Shown here piece by piece: positions 32,750 to 41,534 of a DNA stretch of 64,000 nt. Location: positions 124,001-188,000 of the forward strand of contig NZ_JAGGJX010000002.1 in NCBI RefSeq assembly GCF_017873185.1, written 5' to 3'. This stretch comes from Metaclostridioides mangenotii (GTDB lineage: Bacteria; Bacillota; Clostridia; Peptostreptococcales; Peptostreptococcaceae). The notes under the pieces are model-generated. The model had not been told where the DNA came from. It did not search any database and saw nothing but the letters and a program-made list of their open reading frames with translations. Every line of letters begins with the position of its first letter. The first letter of the stretch is position 1. Both the position numbers and the translations under genes were made by a program.

Positions 32750-33637
32750 TTACTTAACTACTTTAAATCCAGCGTTTACTAATTCTTGTCTTAATACATC
32801 AAGATTTTTATCTTCCATTTCCGCTAGAGGAAGTCTGAAATCTCCAACTTCGTATCCAATCAAGTTAAGAGCTGTTTTTACTGGAACAGGGTTTACTTCT
32901 ATAAATAGTGATGCTATAAGAGCATCTAATTTAAGTTGTAATTCTTTTGCACCTTGTACATCGCCTTCTGTAAACTTAGTTACCATATCGTGAGTTTCTC
33001 GAGGGCATATATTTGCAAGAACTGATATAACTCCGTGACCACCTACTGATAGTAGAGGAACGATAGTATCGTCATTTCCTGAGTAAATAGCGAAATCTTC
33101 TGGAACTAAGCTAGCTATTTCTGCTACTTGACCTAAATCTCCACTTGCTTCTTTAACAGCAACTATATTGTCTATTTTAGCAAGTTCGGCAACTAAACTA
33201 GGGCTAATATTTACACAAGTTCTTCCAGGTACATTGTACAGTATTATAGGAAGTTTAACGCTGGCAGCTATAGTTTCAAAGTGGCGCTTAAGTCCAGCTT
33301 TGTTTGCTTTATTGTAGTAAGGAGTTATAACTAATAATCCGTCAACGCCTAGTTTTTCACACTCTTGACTCATAAATACTGAGTGCATAGTGTTGTTTGA
33401 TCCAGTGCCCGCTATTACTGGAATTCTTTTATTTACTTTTTCTACTGCGTATTTTACTAGATCTAGTTGTTCTTCTGTAGTCATAGTAGTGGCTTCTCCT
33501 GTAGTACCACAAACTACTACAGCATCTGTTCCGTTAGCTATTTGGAACTCTAATAATTCACCAAACTTATTGAAGTTTACTTTTCCATCCTCTGTGAACG
33601 GTGTTACGATTGCAACTGCAGAACCTTTAAATAACAT
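32750..33637 (-). CDS. dapA: 4-hydroxy-tetrahydrodipicolinate synthase
   Basis: DapA (295 residues) condenses pyruvate with aspartate semialdehyde, the first step of the lysine branch. It is a TIM-barrel aldolase with VCGTTGEATTMTTEE (phosphate-binding-type loop), the catalytic tyrosine in ILYNVPGRTCV and the Schiff-base lysine in VAVKEASGD. The ATG at 33637 follows GGGAGG at normal spacing; a TTG two codons earlier is too close. It sits between asd and dapB. The 150 bases between dapA and dapB hold no clear terminator. Confidence 0.95.
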   Translation of the reverse strand: MLFKGSAVAIVTPFTEDGKVNFNKFGELLEFQIANGTDAVVVCGTTGEATTMTTEEQLDLVKYAVEKVNKRIPVIAGTGSNNTMHSVFMSQECEKLGVDGLLVITPYYNKANKAGLKRHFETIAASVKLPIILYNVPGRTCVNISPSLVAELAKIDNIVAVKEASGDLGQVAEIASLVPEDFAIYSGNDDTIVPLLSVGGHGVISVLANICPRETHDMVTKFTEGDVQGAKELQLKLDALIASLFIEVNPVPVKTALNLIGYEVGDFRLPLAEMEDKNLDVLRQELVNAGFKVVK

Positions 33638-33774
33638 AATCAATTACCTCCCAATTTTATATTTGGCATAATTAAATTATACCCTGAATTCTTTTAAATT
33701 CAATTTGTTTCTGTACTTAATGAGAATTTTAATTTCACTATATTGCCGTTAAGTTACTTAATATTAATTTTTAT

Positions 33775-34776
33775 TTACACTAAATCGTATTCTATTGCTT
33801 TTTCCGCTATTTGTATTGTGTTAGTTGCTGCACCTTTTCTGATATTATCAGCAACTACCCATAAGTTGATTCCGTTGTCTATACTGAAGTCTCTTCTTAT
33901 TCTTCCTACGAATACTTCGTCGCTTCCATCTACTTCAAATGCAGTAGGGTATTCATTGTTTGCAGGATTGTCTACAACTACAACTCCTGGAGCAGAATTT
34001 AAACTACTTACTAAATCACTTAATTCAAAGCTTTTTTCGAATTCTACGTTTATAGATTCACTATGACCGTTTTTTACAGGAACTCTTACTGTAGTAGCAG
34101 TAACTTTAAGATCGTAGTTATTTAATATCTTCATAGTTTCGTTTATCATCTTTAACTCTTCTTTTGTGTATCCATTTTCTGTAAATGAATCAATGTGGGG
34201 TAGACAGTTGTAAGAAATTTGATGTGGGTAGAATCCTGTAGGGTTTCCTTCCATACCTTTTTCTAAGTCTTCAACTCCCTTTACTCCAGATCCAGAAACT
34301 GCTTGATAAGTGGAGTAGATAACTCTCTTTATTTTGTACTTGTCATCAAGTGGTTTTAGTGGAACTAAAGCTTGTATAGTAGAGCAGTTTGGATTAGCTA
34401 TGATACCTTTATGGTTTTTTATAGCTTCTGGGTTTACCTCTGGAATAACTAGAGGAACATCTGGGTCCATTCTCCAGTGGCTTGAGTTGTCTATAACTAA
34501 GACTCCGTTTGAGCTAGCAATAGGAGCAAATTTTTCACTTATTGTTCCGCCTGCTGAGAATAAAGCTATCTGAATTCCTCTATTTGTAAAAGAGTCTTGA
34601 GTAAGTTCTTCTACAGTATATTCTTTTCCTGCGTAATTTACTTTAGATCCAGCTGATTTCGCAGAAGAAAATAAAAATAAATTATCTATAGGGAAATTTC
34701 TTTCTTCTAGTACTTTTAGAAATGTTCTACCAACCATTCCTGTTGCACCGACAATTGCTAAATTAACTTTTTTCAT
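33775..34776 (-). CDS. asd: Aspartate-semialdehyde dehydrogenase
   Basis: Asd (333 residues) reduces aspartyl phosphate to the semialdehyde, NADPH-dependently. It shows VGATGMVGRTF (nucleotide loop), the catalytic cysteine in IANPNCSTIQ, and the histidine in PVKNGHSESINVEF. The ATG at 34776 is used because GAGGTGG lies just upstream; an in-frame start 36 bases earlier has none. It is the first gene of asd-dapA-dapB-dapH, read from a leader with a lysine riboswitch and terminator. Control at this point affects the whole lysine branch. Confidence 0.95.
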   Translation of the reverse strand: MKKVNLAIVGATGMVGRTFLKVLEERNFPIDNLFLFSSAKSAGSKVNYAGKEYTVEELTQDSFTNRGIQIALFSAGGTISEKFAPIASSNGVLVIDNSSHWRMDPDVPLVIPEVNPEAIKNHKGIIANPNCSTIQALVPLKPLDDKYKIKRVIYSTYQAVSGSGVKGVEDLEKGMEGNPTGFYPHQISYNCLPHIDSFTENGYTKEELKMINETMKILNNYDLKVTATTVRVPVKNGHSESINVEFEKSFELSDLVSSLNSAPGVVVVDNPANNEYPTAFEVDGSDEVFVGRIRRDFSIDNGINLWVVADNIRKGAATNTIQIAEKAIEYDLV

Positions 34777-34977
34777 ACAATCCACCTCATTGCTAATATT
34801 TATATTTATCAACCTATTTTGTTTGTAGTTCTTTAAACTTGCTTTACTATATTATATGAATAACATTTTGCTATGTAAATTGCGATTAATGCCAAAAACA
34901 TTGTAAAATATGCCTTAAATATCCTCTTTGATTACAATATCCATATAATAGCCAAATTAAATTTTTATTAAATCTTT

Positions 34978-35012
34978 CAAACAAAAAACGTACAAAGGTA
35001 TACTTTGTACGT
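34978..35012 (-). terminator. Riboswitch-linked terminator before asd
   Basis: On the minus strand ACGTACAAAG pairs perfectly with CTTTGTACGT across a 5-base loop, followed by TTTTTTGTTTG. It lies 22 bases after the lysine riboswitch and about 200 bases before asd, so it should stop transcription when lysine is bound. Confidence 0.9.
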
Positions 35013-35034
35013 GATCATTTTAATTCAAAGTAAA

Positions 35035-35199
35035 CCCTGTAGCTCACCACTTTAAAAAAGCGACAGTATTACACATTTTATATGCAATCCCAGAAAGTAC
35101 CTTTGCACAGTACAATCTTCGGCCACAACCCCTTTCTTCAATAATCAAAACTTGCCAGCTCCTATTGAATACTATTAGTTGAAGCACCTCTACCCTAGG
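35035..35199 (-). ncRNA. Lysine riboswitch (L-box)
   Basis: The minus strand carries the L-box consensus in order: GTAGAGGTGC (35193-35184), GCCGAAG (35123-35117), CTGGG (35093-35089), ACTGTCGC (35067-35060) and GTGAGCTAC (35047-35039), with GTAG/CTAC closing helix P1. It precedes asd-dapA-dapB-dapH and is coupled to an intrinsic terminator, so lysine should switch the operon off by premature termination. Confidence 0.95.
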
Positions 35200-35450
35200 T
35201 TATAGGTTATTTAATTATATTAATGATAATACATATTTTTGATAAAATCAACTTAATATTCGAAATTATTATTTAATATTATTAAATATATTAAATTAAA
35301 GAGATCAAACTCGCATATTTTTCATATTGAGACTTTAAAAATAGATGTTAAATTAAGGTTATTGGTGTATAAATTATATGTAATATATGGAACTTTTTTA
35401 AATAATACTGTTTTTAACAATAATTAGTTTTTTAATATAATTATTATGTA

Positions 35451-35479
35451 TTGATTGTTTAAATTATGTATAATATAAT
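35451..35479 (+). promoter_or_regulatory. Sigma-A-like promoter of the serine dehydratase gene
   Basis: TTGATT and TATAAT are separated by 17 bases, 80 bases before the ATG. The rest of 35200-35559 is very AT-rich and shows nothing else I can name. Confidence 0.65.
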
Positions 35480-35559
35480 TAGATGTCAAAATAAAAAGAT
35501 TATTATTATAAAATGTAAATTTAGATGTAAAAATCAATTAAAATATTGGGAGGTATATA

Positions 35560-36753
35560 ATGGATAGTTTAAAAGAATTATTCAAGATAGGAAATGGTCC
35601 ATCGAGTTCACATACAATGGGACCTCAGAGGGCATCGGAGAGATTTAAAAATGATAATCCAGATGCTGAAAGTTTTAGAGTTCATTTATATGGTAGTCTA
35701 GCGGCTACAGGCAAAGGACATTTAACTGATTATATAATCGAGAAAACGATAGCCCCAAAAAAAGTTGAGATCATTTGGATGGAAGAAGAAGTAAAAGAAT
35801 TCCACCCAAACGGAATGATGCTTGAAGCTTTAGATAAAGACGGGAAAGTTACTGCAGATTGGACTGTTTATTCTGTAGGTGGAGGAACTTTAGCTGAAGA
35901 AGGTCAAAGAAATAGTAAAGCTAACAGTGTGTATTCTTTAGAGACTATGGACGATCTTATTAAATGGTGTGAAGAAAACAATAAAACTTTAGTTGATTAT
36001 GTAGTGGAAAACGATAGTCAGGACATTCTTGAGTATTTAGATAAGATTAGAGAAGCTATGAAAAATGCAGTTAAAGAAGGTTTAAGTACTGATGAAGTGA
36101 TTCCCGGAAAACTTAGCCTAAAGAGAAGAGCAGGCGACTTTTACAAAAAATATCAAGAAGATAAAGAATTCTCGACTTTAGTGTATGCGTATGCCTTAGC
36201 AGCATCTGAGCAAAACGCATCTGGAAATATAATAGTAACTGCTCCTACTTGCGGTGCAGCAGGGGTTATCCCGGGGATATTCTTTGCAATGCAAGATCAT
36301 TATGGGTACGATGACAAAAAGTTAGTTGAAGCTCTTTGTGTTGCAGGTATGTTAGGCAATATAATAAAGACTAACGCATCGATTTCTGGAGCTGAGGTTG
36401 GTTGTCAAGGTGAAGTTGGAGCTGCCTGTTCTATGGCTGCTGGAGCAGTGGCATACTTAAAAGGCGGAAATGTAAGACATATTGAGTATGCGGCGGAAAT
36501 CGGACTTGAGCATCACTTAGGAATGACATGTGACCCAGTATATGGATATGTTCAAATACCATGTATAGAGAGAAATGCTATGGCTGCTAAGAGAGCGTAC
36601 GATGCAGCGGACTACTCTTTATTAACTGATGGACACCATTCAATAACTTTAGACCAAGTTGTTCAAACTATGAAAGAAACTGGAATAGATATGATGGATA
36701 AATACAAAGAAACAGCTAAGGGTGGACTTGCAAAGCATTTCTTCTCTTGCTAA
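35560..36753 (+). CDS. sdaA: L-serine ammonia-lyase (iron-sulfur, single chain)
   Basis: This 397-residue enzyme deaminates L-serine to pyruvate with a [4Fe-4S] cluster. It joins a short beta domain (GPSSSHTMGPQRA near the N-terminus) and an alpha domain with the cysteines in TAPTCGAAGVIPG, GCQGEVGAACSMAAGA and MTCDPVYGYVQIPCIERNA. It is single-chain but shorter than the E. coli type (about 455 residues); many clostridia use separate alpha and beta chains, so this is the fused compact form. GGGAGG precedes the ATG and a terminator follows. It probably feeds serine into pyruvate for fermentation. Confidence 0.9.
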   Translation: MDSLKELFKIGNGPSSSHTMGPQRASERFKNDNPDAESFRVHLYGSLAATGKGHLTDYIIEKTIAPKKVEIIWMEEEVKEFHPNGMMLEALDKDGKVTADWTVYSVGGGTLAEEGQRNSKANSVYSLETMDDLIKWCEENNKTLVDYVVENDSQDILEYLDKIREAMKNAVKEGLSTDEVIPGKLSLKRRAGDFYKKYQEDKEFSTLVYAYALAASEQNASGNIIVTAPTCGAAGVIPGIFFAMQDHYGYDDKKLVEALCVAGMLGNIIKTNASISGAEVGCQGEVGAACSMAAGAVAYLKGGNVRHIEYAAEIGLEHHLGMTCDPVYGYVQIPCIERNAMAAKRAYDAADYSLLTDGHHSITLDQVVQTMKETGIDMMDKYKETAKGGLAKHFFSC

Positions 36754-36773
36754 GAAATTTATTTAATAAGAAT

Positions 36774-36813
36774 GGCTGATTAAATTAACAATTGTTAATC
36801 TAATCAGCCTTTT
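36774..36813 (+). terminator. Terminator after the serine dehydratase gene
   Basis: GGCTGATTA pairs with TAATCAGCC, with further inner pairing (TTAAC/GTTAA), and TTTTAT follows. The remaining 410 bases to the next gene (36814-37223) are AT-rich with no recognised feature. Confidence 0.85.
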
Positions 36814-37223
36814 ATAATTTCAGTATGTACTAACACGCTTATATCGATTCCTGCAAAGACGTATAATAAAGTATGTATCAAACCGAAACATCCCGCTCTA
36901 TTTTGGATAAAATCATGATACCACCCTGAAATTCGATAATTTATATGATATCACATATAAAATACTTAATAATAGAAGAGATTAGTACATTAAAGTCGAT
37001 TAATCGTAGATTGTATTTTATAGGATGCTATAAAAGGTATAAAGACTTATAAGTATGTAATTTTAAAATAGTATTAAAAAAGCTTTTATGATAAAATCAG
37101 TATAAATAAATTTTTATAATAAATTTCTAATAAACATAAAAATTAAGTTTTTATAAAATGTAAGAAATATGAGTTTTAAATATAAAAAATAATTAATATA
37201 TAGATAGATTAGGAGGGAAAAAC

Positions 37224-38342
37224 ATGGGAGAGAAAAATGAACTTTTTGAACAGATGTTAGGACATAGAAGAACTTTAAACAAGATTCCGGAGCTTGGAAG
37301 AAATGAGTTTGAGACTTCAAAATACATAAAAAATCACCTTGATAATCTAGGTGTCGAATACGAAACTGTTCTAGAAACAGGTGTAGTTGGAATTATAAAA
37401 GGTAAAAATCCTAAAAAAACTTTAGCTTTTAGAGCGGATATAGATGCTCTTTGTAGTGATGAGGGTCCAAAACATCTATGTGGCCACGATGGACATACAT
37501 CGATTCTTTTAGGTCTAATAGAATATGTGACAAATAATATAGAAAGCTTAAACGACAATATAGTATTTATATTTCAACCAGCAGAAGAAGGGCCTGGTGG
37601 AGCGGAAGATATTATTAAAGCAGGCGTATTTAAAAAGTACAATGTAGATGAAGTGTTTGGACTACATATATATCCAGAAATACCAGAGGGGTATGTCGGA
37701 TTAAGACCTGGGTATTTTCTAGCTCAAATTGGAGATCTAAATATAGATATAACTTCAAAGACCGGTCATGGGGCAATGCCACAGACTAGTGTGGATGGAA
37801 TTGTTATAGCAGGAAACTTTGTAAATGCAATTCAAAGTATAGTTTCTAGAAATCTCAGTCCTATAGATAACGCAGTCCTTACTATTGGGTGTATCAATGG
37901 GGGATCTAGAAGAAATATAATTGCTGGAAATATTAGATTGGAAGGAACTATGAGGACCTTCAAGCCAGAAGTATACAAAACAATGAAGGAAAGACTTAGA
38001 AAGATCGCGGCAGGTTTTGAAGTTTCGTACGACTGTAAGATAGATGTGGAGATTATAGACGACTATGGAGCGGTAAACAACGATAAAAATCTTTTTAATG
38101 AATTTATAGAAGCTGTAGGTAAAGAAAATGTCATTGAGTTAGATCCACTGATGATATCAGAAGATTTCTCGTACTATCAAAAAGAGGTTCCCGGACTATT
38201 CTTTATGCTAGGAGCTAAAAATGAAGAAAAGGGATACGTAAACAGCCTTCACAATATTAACTTTAATTTCGACGAGAAGATATTTATAAATGCGATAGAA
38301 ACATACAAAAAACTACTTAAATTTAAAAAATCTATAGATTAA
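37224..38342 (+). CDS. M20 family amidohydrolase (candidate N-acetyl-diaminopimelate deacetylase)
   Basis: This 372-residue metallo-hydrolase of the M20D group removes acyl groups from amino acids. The metal site is seen in LCGHDGHTSI, QPAEEGPGGAEDI and GLHIYPE, with a C-terminal SLHNINFNFDE. The central lid domain (about 175-285) holds TGHGAMPQTSVDG. AGGAGGG precedes the ATG. DapH at 31.1 kb commits the cell to N-acetylated intermediates, so one M20D enzyme must deacetylate N-acetyl-diaminopimelate, and this is the only candidate in the window. A general N-acyl-amino-acid or aminobenzoyl-type hydrolase is equally possible from sequence. Confidence 0.8.
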   Translation: MGEKNELFEQMLGHRRTLNKIPELGRNEFETSKYIKNHLDNLGVEYETVLETGVVGIIKGKNPKKTLAFRADIDALCSDEGPKHLCGHDGHTSILLGLIEYVTNNIESLNDNIVFIFQPAEEGPGGAEDIIKAGVFKKYNVDEVFGLHIYPEIPEGYVGLRPGYFLAQIGDLNIDITSKTGHGAMPQTSVDGIVIAGNFVNAIQSIVSRNLSPIDNAVLTIGCINGGSRRNIIAGNIRLEGTMRTFKPEVYKTMKERLRKIAAGFEVSYDCKIDVEIIDDYGAVNNDKNLFNEFIEAVGKENVIELDPLMISEDFSYYQKEVPGLFFMLGAKNEEKGYVNSLHNINFNFDEKIFINAIETYKKLLKFKKSID

Positions 38343-38415
38343 AAAACCTCCCCCTTCTATTTTTGTATAAAAATCATTTATGATGACAAAAATAAAGATA
38401 TAAGGGGTGGTTTTA

Positions 38416-38736
38416 ATGAACAACAAAAATAATAAAAAATACAGAGATGAAAATAACGATAAAATTAAAGATTATAAAAATGTAAATAATAGAAATTTAG
38501 ATATAAATGTAGAAGAAGATAGAGCAGTTCACAAAAAAACTAAGATTGTTAATGGAAAAAATACCAAGATAATCACTAACAATGACTTTATGAAATACGA
38601 AATAGCTGCTGAATTAGGGCTTCTAGATAAAGTAAAAGAATACGGTTGGGCTGAGTTGACAGCGAAAGAAGCAGGTCAAATCGGTGGTATATTAACATCC
38701 AGAAACAGGAAGAGTAAAAAAGAGGAGCAAAGATAA
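38416..38736 (+). CDS. Alpha/beta SASP-related spore protein with charged N-terminal extension
   Basis: The C-terminal half of this 106-residue protein (KYEIAAELGLLDKVKEYGWAELTAKEAGQIGG) matches the alpha/beta SASP family, in particular SspF-like members with a KVKEYGW insert. The first 50 residues are Asn/Lys-rich and not part of the family. The ATG at 38416 follows GGGGTGG; an in-frame start at 38407 lies inside that site. The stop is two bases before the next gene, so they are cotranscribed. It is probably a minor spore DNA-binding protein; the extension is unusual. Confidence 0.75.
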   Translation: MNNKNNKKYRDENNDKIKDYKNVNNRNLDINVEEDRAVHKKTKIVNGKNTKIITNNDFMKYEIAAELGLLDKVKEYGWAELTAKEAGQIGGILTSRNRKSKKEEQR

Positions 38737-38737
38737 A

Positions 38738-39484
38738 ATGGAGCAATACACTGAGTTCGCTTTTGTATACGATGAACTTATGGATGAGGTCGACTATGAT
38801 GGTTGGGTCAAATACCTAGAAGTTATTATAGATAAGGAAGATGTAAAGGTTAAAAATATACTTGAGCTTGCATGTGGTACTGGAAATTTAACTATACCGC
38901 TTGCAAAAAAAGATTACGATATAGCAGGTATAGATATATCGTATGAAATGCTAGGCGTTGCGAGAGAAAAGGCAGAAAAAGAGGGGATAGAGCTTGTTTT
39001 ATTGGAGCAAGATATAACGGAGTTGGATTTTGAAATAGATAACCTAGATTGTGTTTTATGTGCATGTGACGGGTTTAACTATATAATAGATGATGAAGAT
39101 CTTGAAGGTGTTTTTAAAAAGGCATATAAACTTTTAAAAGACGATGGGCTATTTATATTCGATATAAGCTCTTACTATAAATTATCTCAAGTTTTAGGAA
39201 ACAATATGTACGGAGAAAATAGAGAAGATGTAACTTATATGTGGCAAAACTTTTTCTATGAAGAAGACAACACACTAGATATGGATTTAGCCTTCTTTAT
39301 TAAAGATGAAGAAGGTAAATTCGATAAGTTTGAAGAAGAACATAGACAAAGAGCGTATACAAAAGAAGAAATTGTAGGAATACTAAATGAATCGGGATTT
39401 GGTAATATAAAGGTTTATGGTGATTTTACCTTTGAGGAGCCTAAAAGTACTTCCCAAAGAATATTTTTTGTATGCAAGAAATGA
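38738..39484 (+). CDS. Class I SAM-dependent methyltransferase
   Basis: The 248-residue protein has a clear motif I (ILELACGTGNLTIPLAKK), an acidic strand-2 end (IAGIDIS), motif IV (LDCVLCACDGFNYI) and the motif VI region (LLKDDGLFIFDISS). It resembles the YqeM/CmoA-like group of small methyltransferases with an all-beta insert near residues 160-210. The ATG follows an AGGAG inside the end of the preceding gene, two bases away, so it belongs to the same transcript. The substrate is not known. Confidence 0.85.
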   Translation: MEQYTEFAFVYDELMDEVDYDGWVKYLEVIIDKEDVKVKNILELACGTGNLTIPLAKKDYDIAGIDISYEMLGVAREKAEKEGIELVLLEQDITELDFEIDNLDCVLCACDGFNYIIDDEDLEGVFKKAYKLLKDDGLFIFDISSYYKLSQVLGNNMYGENREDVTYMWQNFFYEEDNTLDMDLAFFIKDEEGKFDKFEEEHRQRAYTKEEIVGILNESGFGNIKVYGDFTFEEPKSTSQRIFFVCKK

Positions 39485-39656
39485 TTTAAATAAAGTATTA
39501 AAAAATAAAAGTGATAAAATTTTAAAAAGTAAAAGAAATAAAAATTAAGGAATAAATTAAAGAGAAAATTAAAGAACAAATTAAAGAGCAAATTAAGGAA
39601 TAAATTAACGCGAAATTAGTGAAAATAATAGAGCTGTAATATTTGGAGGAAATAAA

Positions 39657-40532
39657 ATGAAAGATTATATACTTAGAGCAATTGCTGGAGATGGTCAGGT
39701 TAGAGCATTTGTAGCAGATACTACAAATATGGTCGAAAAAGCTAGAGGTCTACACGAGACTACAAAAGTAGCAACAGCTGCTCTTGGAAGAACGCTTACA
39801 GCGACTTCTATTATGGGCCTTATGATGAAGAACGATGGGGATAAATTGACAGTAATAATAAAGGGTGGAGGGCCGATTGGAAGTATATTGGTTACTTCCA
39901 ACTCTAGAGGAACAGTAAAAGGATATGTGTCAAATCCCGATGTTGAAGTGGAAGATTACCCAAATGGAAAATTAAATGTAGCGGGAGCAGTAGGTAAAGA
40001 TGGCGTTATAAGAGTTATAAAAGACTTTGGGTTAAAAGAACCTTATAATGGAGCTTATCCTATAGCTAGTGGAGAAATAGCTGAAGATTTTACAAATTAC
40101 TTTGCTATGTCTGAGCAAACTCCTTCAGTAGTTTCGCTTGGTGTTTACACTAGAGAAGATGAAGTTGAATATGCAGGAGGATTTATAGTACAGCTTATGC
40201 CAGATGCAACTGAAGAAGTCATAAGTCAGTTGGAAAAAAATATTTCTGAGATTCCTTCTATAACAGATATGCTAAAATCTGGAGATAAACCAGAAGATAT
40301 GTTAGAAAAAGTACTATCAGGGTTAAATCCAAAAGTTCTAGATTCTTGCGATGTTGCATTTGGGTGCGATTGTTCAAAGGAAAGAATGGCTGAAGCACTT
40401 ATTTCTATAGGAAAAAATAGTTTGATAGAACTATTAGAAGAGGATAATGAGGCGGAAGTAGGATGTCAATTCTGCAATCAAAAGTATAAATTCTCAGAAA
40501 AAGAGTTACAAGATCTTATTGATACAATTTAA
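39657..40532 (+). CDS. hslO: Redox-regulated chaperone Hsp33
   Basis: Hsp33 (291 residues) is a holdase switched on by oxidation of a zinc-bound cysteine set. The four cysteines are present as GCDCS (CxC) and CQFCNQ (CxxC) in the C-terminal 60 residues. N-terminal family motifs include LRAIAGDGQVRAFVADTT and ARGLHETTKVATAALGR. GGAGG precedes the ATG. The 172 bases before it hold short AT-rich direct repeats (AAATTAAAGA-like) without a clear terminator. It guards proteins against oxidative unfolding, relevant to a strict anaerobe. Confidence 0.95.
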   Translation: MKDYILRAIAGDGQVRAFVADTTNMVEKARGLHETTKVATAALGRTLTATSIMGLMMKNDGDKLTVIIKGGGPIGSILVTSNSRGTVKGYVSNPDVEVEDYPNGKLNVAGAVGKDGVIRVIKDFGLKEPYNGAYPIASGEIAEDFTNYFAMSEQTPSVVSLGVYTREDEVEYAGGFIVQLMPDATEEVISQLEKNISEIPSITDMLKSGDKPEDMLEKVLSGLNPKVLDSCDVAFGCDCSKERMAEALISIGKNSLIELLEEDNEAEVGCQFCNQKYKFSEKELQDLIDTI

Positions 40533-40573
40533 ATAAAAAGGTTAAGGAATTTTATCAATTTGAATTAGTATAG

Positions 40574-40633
40574 TGATAATTTACCTAAATTATCAAAAAA
40601 AATTCTCGTTATGATAAAATTCTCATAATGATA
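40574..40633 (+). promoter_or_regulatory. Candidate operators upstream of ridA
   Basis: A perfect dyad TGATAATTT-acct-AAATTATCA (40574-40595) is followed by two direct copies, TTCTCGTTATGATA (40603-40616) and TTCTCATAATGATA (40620-40633), spaced by 17 bases. The first recurs exactly before dpaL (43361-43374). They lie about 120-180 bases before the -24 element, fitting an enhancer. Assignment to the activator encoded at 41.5 kb is inference. Confidence 0.6.
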
Positions 40634-40751
40634 AACAAGGAAGTGCCGTTTATATTGTTTAAAAAAGTTTTATTCTGAAGATTTGTAGCTAGATGTATTA
40701 GTTTTACATTAAGAGTAGAATTAATAAAAAAATAAAACAAAAGGATAAAAG

Positions 40752-40768
40752 TGGCATGAAAATTGCTT
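40752..40768 (+). promoter_or_regulatory. Sigma-54 promoter of ridA
   Basis: TGGCAT-N5-TTGCTT, with GG at 40753-40754 and GC at 40765-40766; ridA starts about 140 bases downstream, leaving a long leader. Confidence 0.9.
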
Positions 40769-40905
40769 TTTAAAATATGAAAGAGCATTAATAAATCATT
40801 AACAACGAAGTTAAATGATTTAATTAGATAAAGAAGGGTTTATTAGTGTTTAGAATCGTGTTCTAAGAACATGGTCAATACTTAACTTAGCAGGAGGTGA
40901 CGTAA

Positions 40906-41283
40906 ATGTCAAAAAAAGTAATTTCTACAGAGAAAGCTCCAGGAGCAATAGGACCATACTCACAAGCTATACAAATTGGAAACATAGTTTCTACATCGGG
41001 ACAACTTCCAATAGATATGGCAACAGGAGAATTAATGACTGATCCTAAGTTAGCTACTAAAGCGTCTTTAGATAACGTTAAAGCGATATTAGAAGAAGCT
41101 GGTACTAGCATGGATAAAGTATTCAAAACTACAGTTTTCGTTAAGGATCTTAAAGATTTTAATGATGTAAATGAAGTTTATGCAACATACTTCAAAGAAA
41201 ATCCACCAGCAAGATCATGTGTACAAGTTGCACAATTGCCAAAGGATGCTGTTGTTGAAATAGAAGCTTTAGCAACGATATAA
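40906..41283 (+). CDS. ridA: RidA family enamine/imine deaminase
   Basis: RidA (125 residues) hydrolyses reactive enamine/imine products of PLP-dependent lyases. Family motifs are GPYSQAIQIGN, SGQLPID and PARSCVQVAQLP, where the arginine contacts the substrate carboxylate. GGAGGTGA precedes the ATG. It is driven by a sigma-54 promoter and shares an upstream sequence motif with dpaL, whose product (diaminopropionate ammonia-lyase) releases exactly this kind of enamine. A terminator separates it from the activator gene, so the two are separate transcripts. Confidence 0.93.
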   Translation: MSKKVISTEKAPGAIGPYSQAIQIGNIVSTSGQLPIDMATGELMTDPKLATKASLDNVKAILEEAGTSMDKVFKTTVFVKDLKDFNDVNEVYATYFKENPPARSCVQVAQLPKDAVVEIEALATI

Positions 41284-41354
41284 TAATAAAAATTAAGTCT
41301 ACTAAAAAAAGTTTATATTAAATCTATATAAATAAATCTATCTAAAACATTTAG

Positions 41355-41403
41355 CCTTTTATTTAGCAAAATGAATCCATTTTTCTAAATAAAAGGTATT
41401 TTT
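41355..41403 (+). terminator. Terminator after ridA
   Basis: CCTTTTATTTAG pairs perfectly with CTAAATAAAAGG around an 18-base loop, followed by TATTTTTTT. Confidence 0.88.
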
Positions 41404-41534
41404 TTATAAAATTTTATTTTAAATTGTAAATAAGGGCTTTATTGTTAATAATTGCTTAACTTGTCGTGCTTATATGTGATAAAATATAAGTGGATACTAT
41501 ATTTTTGAAATTAAGTTTTTATGGAGGTATGTTG

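Noticed and set aside
36880-36930. T-box riboswitch fragment on the minus strand (GGGTGGTATC)
   Set aside because: Only part of the T-box motif matches, the expected following CGTCCC-type segment is not on the same strand, and no gene lies downstream in that direction.
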